NCBI GenBank assembly: GCA_903834675.1
Contig: CAILKC010000502.1
Location: forward strand, 1 to 17,261
Direction: 5' to 3'
DNA length: 17,261 bases
DNA from: an uncultured Victivallales bacterium
GTDB taxonomy: Bacteria > Verrucomicrobiota > Lentisphaeria > Oligosphaerales > JAFGRS01
The notes beneath the pieces were generated by a model that saw nothing but the letters and a program-made list of their open reading frames with translations, did not search any database and was not told the DNA's origin. Shown piece after piece: positions 13,919 to 17,261 of this stretch. Within the stretch, counting starts at the first letter, position 1, and each line of letters starts with the position of its first letter. Position numbers and translations under genes: made by a program.

Positions 13919-15220
13919 GTGAAGCTCTCCCGAATCCGCTCCCTTCTCTTCCTCTGCCTGCCGACGCTCCTGGCCGCCGACGACTGGCCCCAGTGGCGCG
14001 GACCCAACCGCGACGGCGTCTGGAACGAGACCGGCCTCATCGAGCGTTTCGCCGGGCCGCAGGTGCCGCTGCTCTGGCGGGCCGAGATCTCCAGTGGCTA
14101 CAGCGGACCCACCGTGGCCGCCGGCCGCGTCTACGTCAGCGACCGCGTGGCCACGCCCACCGAGGTCGAGCGCATCCTCTGCTTCGACGCCCTGACCGGG
14201 GCGCCGCTCTGGCAGCACGCCTACGATTGCGCCTACGGCACCGTCAGCTACAAAGCCGGACCGCGCGCCGCCATCACCCTCCACGCTGGCCGCGCCTATG
14301 CCCTGGGAACCATGGGCCAGCTGCATTGCCTCGATGCGGTCACAGGTAACGAGCTGTGGGCCAAGGATATGAATGCCCTCTACAGCCTTCGTATCCCGGT
14401 TTGGGGGATCTGCGCAGCGCCGCTGATTGAAGGACCGCTGGTAGTGCTGCTCGTCGGCGGCAAGGACAACGCCTGCGTCGTGGCTTTGGACCGCCTCACC
14501 GGTGAGGAGCGCTGGAAGGCGCTGGCAGACCGCGCCTGCTACTCGGCGCCGATCGTCATCAACCAGGCCGGCAAGCGCGTGCTGGTCTGCTGGACCGCGG
14601 AACGGGTCGTCGGGCTCGAGGTCACCTCAGGGCAGTTACTCTGGGCACAGGCCTTCCCCGAACCCAGCCGTATCATCGGCGTCGCGGACCCAGTCTGCGA
14701 TGGTAACCGACTCTTGGTGAGCGACTTCTGGGAGGGGTCGCTGATGCTTGGACTCAACCCCGACAAGCCCGAGGTCACCCGGTCATGGTACCGCAAGGGC
14801 CAGAGCGAACGGCAGACCGACGCCTTGCACGCGCTGGTGGTCACGCCCTATTTCGCCGGCGATTACCTCTATGGAGTCGACAGCTACGGCGAGCTGCGCT
14901 GCCTCAAGGCCGCCACCGGCGACCGCGTCTGGGAGAACCTCGAACTGCTGCCGAAAGAGCGCTGGGGCGTGATCCACCTGGTCCGCAACCACGACAAGGT
15001 CTGGATGTTCACCGAAAAAGGCGAACTGGCGATCACCACCCTGTCACCCGCCGGCCTGCAGATCCTGAGCCGCGCCAAGCTCATCGAGCCGACCAAGGAG
15101 CAGCACCCGCGTGGCGTGGTCTGGACCCATCCGGCCTTCGCCAATCGGCACGTCTACATCCGCAACGACCGCGAACTCGTCTGCGCCAGCCTGGCGGCGC
15201 TGGCAGCGCAGGCGCCCTGA
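13919..15220 (+). CDS. Secreted PQQ-type beta-propeller repeat protein
   Basis: A 433-residue protein with a GTG start, preceded by AGGAAAGG at 13903-13910. A signal peptide (residues 1 to about 20, ending LLAA) leads into DWPQWRGPNRDG, the hallmark opening of a large PVC-bacterial family of PQQ-like propellers. Blades are marked by repeated A-x-T-G-x-x-x-W sections: FDALTGAPLWQ, LDAVTGNELWA, LDRLTGEERWK, LEVTSGQLLWA, LKAATGDRVWE. Residues for PQQ cofactor binding are not evident, so a structural, protein- or glycan-binding role is as likely as dehydrogenase activity. It lies within the permease operon, next to another secreted protein, and may act with it outside the cytoplasmic membrane. 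Confidence 0.87.
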   Translation: MKLSRIRSLLFLCLPTLLAADDWPQWRGPNRDGVWNETGLIERFAGPQVPLLWRAEISSGYSGPTVAAGRVYVSDRVATPTEVERILCFDALTGAPLWQHAYDCAYGTVSYKAGPRAAITLHAGRAYALGTMGQLHCLDAVTGNELWAKDMNALYSLRIPVWGICAAPLIEGPLVVLLVGGKDNACVVALDRLTGEERWKALADRACYSAPIVINQAGKRVLVCWTAERVVGLEVTSGQLLWAQAFPEPSRIIGVADPVCDGNRLLVSDFWEGSLMLGLNPDKPEVTRSWYRKGQSERQTDALHALVVTPYFAGDYLYGVDSYGELRCLKAATGDRVWENLELLPKERWGVIHLVRNHDKVWMFTEKGELAITTLSPAGLQILSRAKLIEPTKEQHPRGVVWTHPAFANRHVYIRNDRELVCASLAALAAQAP

Positions 15221-15272
15221 AAAAGGCGGCCCGGCGGCCCGGCGACATGACCACGACGAAGAGGAGTCCTTC

Positions 15273-16570
15273 ATGCCAACCCACGAGACCCTGACCGAAC
15301 GGCGGCTGCTGGAATTCATGGGCGGACTCGACATCATGACTGCCATGAACACCTGCCGCCCGAGACCGTGCGCACCAGCCAGCCCCAGGATGTCTTCACC
15401 CTGGTCTCGCACTACTGCCGGCACGACCTCTTCTCCGCCGGCATGGACCGCGAGGCCTACTGCGGCATGAATGTCTGGGGCGTGTCCCGGCCCACCTACG
15501 AAAGCCTGTTCAACCCCGCCCTCCCCCTGGAGCAGCGTTGGACCCTCTTCCAGCCTTGGTGGGAGACCATCCGACATGGCTCCTACGCCCGCGCCGCTAT
15601 CCTTACCGCCAAGCTCGTCTACTGCGTGGACCGCATCGACGAAACCACCTACCACGAACTCTCAGAGCGCATCGCCGCCGAAAACACCCCGGGGATTTAC
15701 GCCCGTATGCTCGGCGAGCGCTGCCGCATCCTGGCCGCCCTGACCCAGTGCGGCCGGATGGACGTGGGCCCACTCCTGGTGCCGATCATGCCCGCCGGGA
15801 CACTGGCCGAGGTCGCGAGCCGCGATGCTGTCGAAAAACTGGCCGTGGGCCTGGGCGAGGCCATGCCTACCGACCTCGATGGATTCCTGGCCATCGTGCG
15901 TAAACAGGTGACCGCCTGGGCCGCAAACGGCATGGTCGGACTCAAGTTCATGTCGCGCCGCTATGCCCCCCCGGATGCCAAGGCCGCCGACGACGCCTTC
16001 CGCCGCGCCTGCGGCGGCCAGACGCTGAGCCCCGAACAGCGCCACACCTTGCAGAGCCATCTCACCCATACACTGCTCGACCTCTGCGGCGAACTCGATC
16101 TCGTCGCCGCCGTCCACGCCGGTATCTGGGGCGACTTCCGCGATCTCGACTGCACCCACATGCTCACCCTCGCCCCCGCTCACCCGAAGACCGATTTCGA
16201 CCTCTATCACCTCGGCATGCCCTCGGTGCGGGAGGCCATCGTCGTGGCCAAGAATCTGCCCAATGTCTGGCTGAACCTATGCTGGACCCACATCATTTCG
16301 CAGGTGCAGAGCCGCTCCGGCATCGACGAACTGCTCGACCAGGTGCCCGTCTCCAAGATCCTCGCTTTCGGCGGCGACTATGCCCGCCCGGTCGAGAAGA
16401 TCGTCGGGCACCTGTTCATGGCCCGTGAGGACTACGCCCGCGTCTTCGGCGACCGCATCGACCGCGGCCTGCTCGGCCTGAGCGACGCTAAGACCATCCT
16501 CAAGCTGTGGTTCCGCGAAAACCCGCTCCGGCTCTACCGCCGCCTCCACCTGCCGACCACAGGAGCCTGA
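15273..16570 (+). CDS. Uronate-isomerase-like amidohydrolase, broken by a one-base frameshift
   Basis: GAGGAG precedes ATG 15273, which begins MPTHETLTERRLLEFMGGLD. The remaining protein (to the TGA at 16570) is in the -1 frame, where 15338-15361 reads DCHEHLPP, the HxH metal motif. One base added between 15337 and 15338 joins the frames as GLDI(I/M)DCHEHLPPETVR and gives about 432 residues. Later marks include SHYCRHDLFSAGM, AAVHAGIWGD, FDLYHLGMP and FGGDYARP, the ligand positions of a uronate-isomerase-related amidohydrolase (sugar-acid isomerisation or hydrolysis, cytoplasmic). As the sequence stands, translation from 15273 ends soon after the shift. A GTG at 15368 would omit the metal motif. 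It may be a sequencing error or a true lesion; the rest of the frame is clean, which favours error or recent mutation. Confidence 0.78.
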
Positions 16571-16584
16571 AAGGAGTCCCTCCC

Positions 16585-17061
16585 ATGATCCGCCCCTACC
16601 GCCCCGCTGATCTGCCCGTCATCATGGACATCGGCAACCGCGCCTGGAAGCCCATCTACGACATGTACCAACGCCTCCGCGGCGACGACCTCTTCACCCT
16701 CATCACCCCAGACCGCGAAACCGCCAAGGGCAGCCAGGTCAAGCACTCCGCCGAGCACACTCCCGAACGCATCCTGATCTGTGAGGAAGCGGGCCGCATC
16801 GTCGGCTTCCTCACCTTCCTGCTCGACCGCGAGAAGGGCATCGGCACCCTCGGCAACAACGCCGTCGATCCCGCCTGCGGCCTGAAGGGCATCGGCCAGC
16901 AGATGTACAAGGCCGCCTTCGAACGCTTCCGCCAGGAAGGCATGCGCTTCGCCAAGGTCACCACCGGCCTCGACGAAGCCCACGCCCCCGCCCGCCGTGC
17001 CTACGAACGCGCCGGCTTCAACGTCCGCCAGGAAGACGTGACCTACTACATGAAGCTGTGA
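16585..17061 (+). CDS. GNAT-family N-acetyltransferase
   Basis: A 158-residue protein with the standard GNAT layout: MIRPYRPADLPVIMDIGNRA at the start, strand pair ERILICEEAGRIVGFLTF (61-78), acetyl-CoA-binding motif A NNAVDPACGLKGIGQQMY (91-108; the usual R/Q-x-x-G-x-G/A is LKGIGQ here), and the family's APARRAYERAGF (134-145) with a YYMKL end. AAGGAG (16571-16576) lies eight bases before the ATG and 14 bases separate it from the amidohydrolase stop, so it is the last gene of the operon in view. The acceptor could be a small amine, amino sugar or protein; context with a sugar-acid-type amidohydrolase hints at a metabolite, but this is inference. Confidence 0.9.
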   Translation: MIRPYRPADLPVIMDIGNRAWKPIYDMYQRLRGDDLFTLITPDRETAKGSQVKHSAEHTPERILICEEAGRIVGFLTFLLDREKGIGTLGNNAVDPACGLKGIGQQMYKAAFERFRQEGMRFAKVTTGLDEAHAPARRAYERAGFNVRQEDVTYYMKL

Positions 17062-17084
17062 GGCGGTGAACAACCGGCACCGCC
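17062..17084 (+). terminator. Stem-loop right after the acetyltransferase gene
   Basis: GGCGGT (17062-17067) and ACCGCC (17079-17084) form a six-pair stem with an 11-base loop starting at the base after the stop codon. There is no T-run. It is a candidate end-of-operon structure, with low certainty. Confidence 0.3.
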
Positions 17085-17189
17085 TCTGCCCGCTATGGCG
17101 TCCCCGGCGGATACGGCGGAAGCACCGGCCAAGCCGGAGCGGACCGCCGACTTCGGGCGGGACTGGTCGCGAATGCCAGACGCCGCGGA

Positions 17190-17261
17190 GCGCTGAAAGC
17201 GCGGCCATTCCTCAGCCCAGGGCACCGCCCTGGGAATGGAATCCAAAACGAGATTGAGCCC
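17190..17261 (+). repeat. Second REP-like palindromic repeat type, cut by right edge
   Basis: GCGCT-GAA-AGCGC (17190-17202) is followed by the hairpin CCCAGGGC-ACC-GCCCTGGG (17216-17234), with outer CATT (17206-17209) able to pair with AATG (17235-17238). Then comes the linker AATCCAAAACGAGA (17240-17253), and GAGCCC (17256-17261) looks like the first arm of another hairpin. The linker nearly matches the AATCCGAAACGAAGA of the RAYT repeats, and its place between two hairpins is the same, so the two repeat types appear related. Confidence 0.6.

Noticed and set aside
15327..15340. Programmed -1 ribosomal frameshift in the amidohydrolase
   Set aside because: No X-XXY-YYZ slippery heptamer or clear downstream structure is visible at the junction; a deletion or read error is simpler.
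15345..15356. Frameshift placed at AACACCTG, giving MNTLPPET
   Set aside because: The downstream frame already reads DCHEHLPPE from 15338, the proper metal motif, so the lesion must be before 15338.

Overview
The window is GC-rich bacterial chromosome and looks like a member of the PVC group (Lentisphaerae, Kiritimatiellota, Verrucomicrobia or Planctomycetes), probably from an uncultured lineage. Three things point there: two type IV pseudopilin-like proteins of the 'H-X9-DG' type ([19 protein letters not shown] head), a secreted PQQ-type beta-propeller opening with DWPQWRGPNRDG, and a REP-associated tyrosine transposase (RAYT) bounded by structured palindromic repeats. This assignment is by family resemblance only.

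Layout. 1-126 holds the probable start of a leftward secreted-protein gene cut by the window edge. 162-1308 is a RAYT/REP island: a Y1 (HUH) transposase gene with same-orientation repeats on both sides, each repeat able to fold into an outer stem enclosing two hairpins; the 3' end of the transposase gene and its downstream repeat are tandemly duplicated. 1469-4224 is a translationally coupled pair (ATGA overlap): a class III PLP aminotransferase and a two-domain amidohydrolase whose second barrel has lost its metal ligands. 4264-4929 (-) is an ETFB-lysine-methyltransferase-like protein methyltransferase, divergent from two tandem pseudopilin genes (5065-5706 and 5866-6648). A hairpin at 6684-6709 separates these from a converging leftward operon: metallophosphoesterase (9680-8946), a second, YkuE-like metallophosphoesterase (8929-8075) and an RsmB/NSUN-type RNA cytosine methyltransferase (8078-6711).

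From 9974 to 17061 five rightward genes with gaps of 14 to 55 bases form a likely operon behind a hairpin-rich leader: a fused two-domain ABC permease (no ATPase or binding protein in the window), a secreted 717-residue protein with an apparent alpha/alpha-toroid region, a secreted beta-propeller, a uronate-isomerase-like amidohydrolase broken by a one-base frameshift beside its DCHEH metal motif, and a GNAT acetyltransferase. A plausible reading is uptake and processing of an unknown extracellular substrate. The window closes with a second repeat type that shares a linker sequence with the RAYT repeats.

The most noteworthy items are the branched RAYT repeats and their link to the terminal repeat, the active-plus-dead amidohydrolase fusion, the unusual permease/toroid/propeller/amidohydrolase/GNAT operon, the repairable frameshift, and a metallophosphoesterase with GNRE where GNH(D/E) is expected. 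No CRISPR array, rRNA or tRNA was seen.
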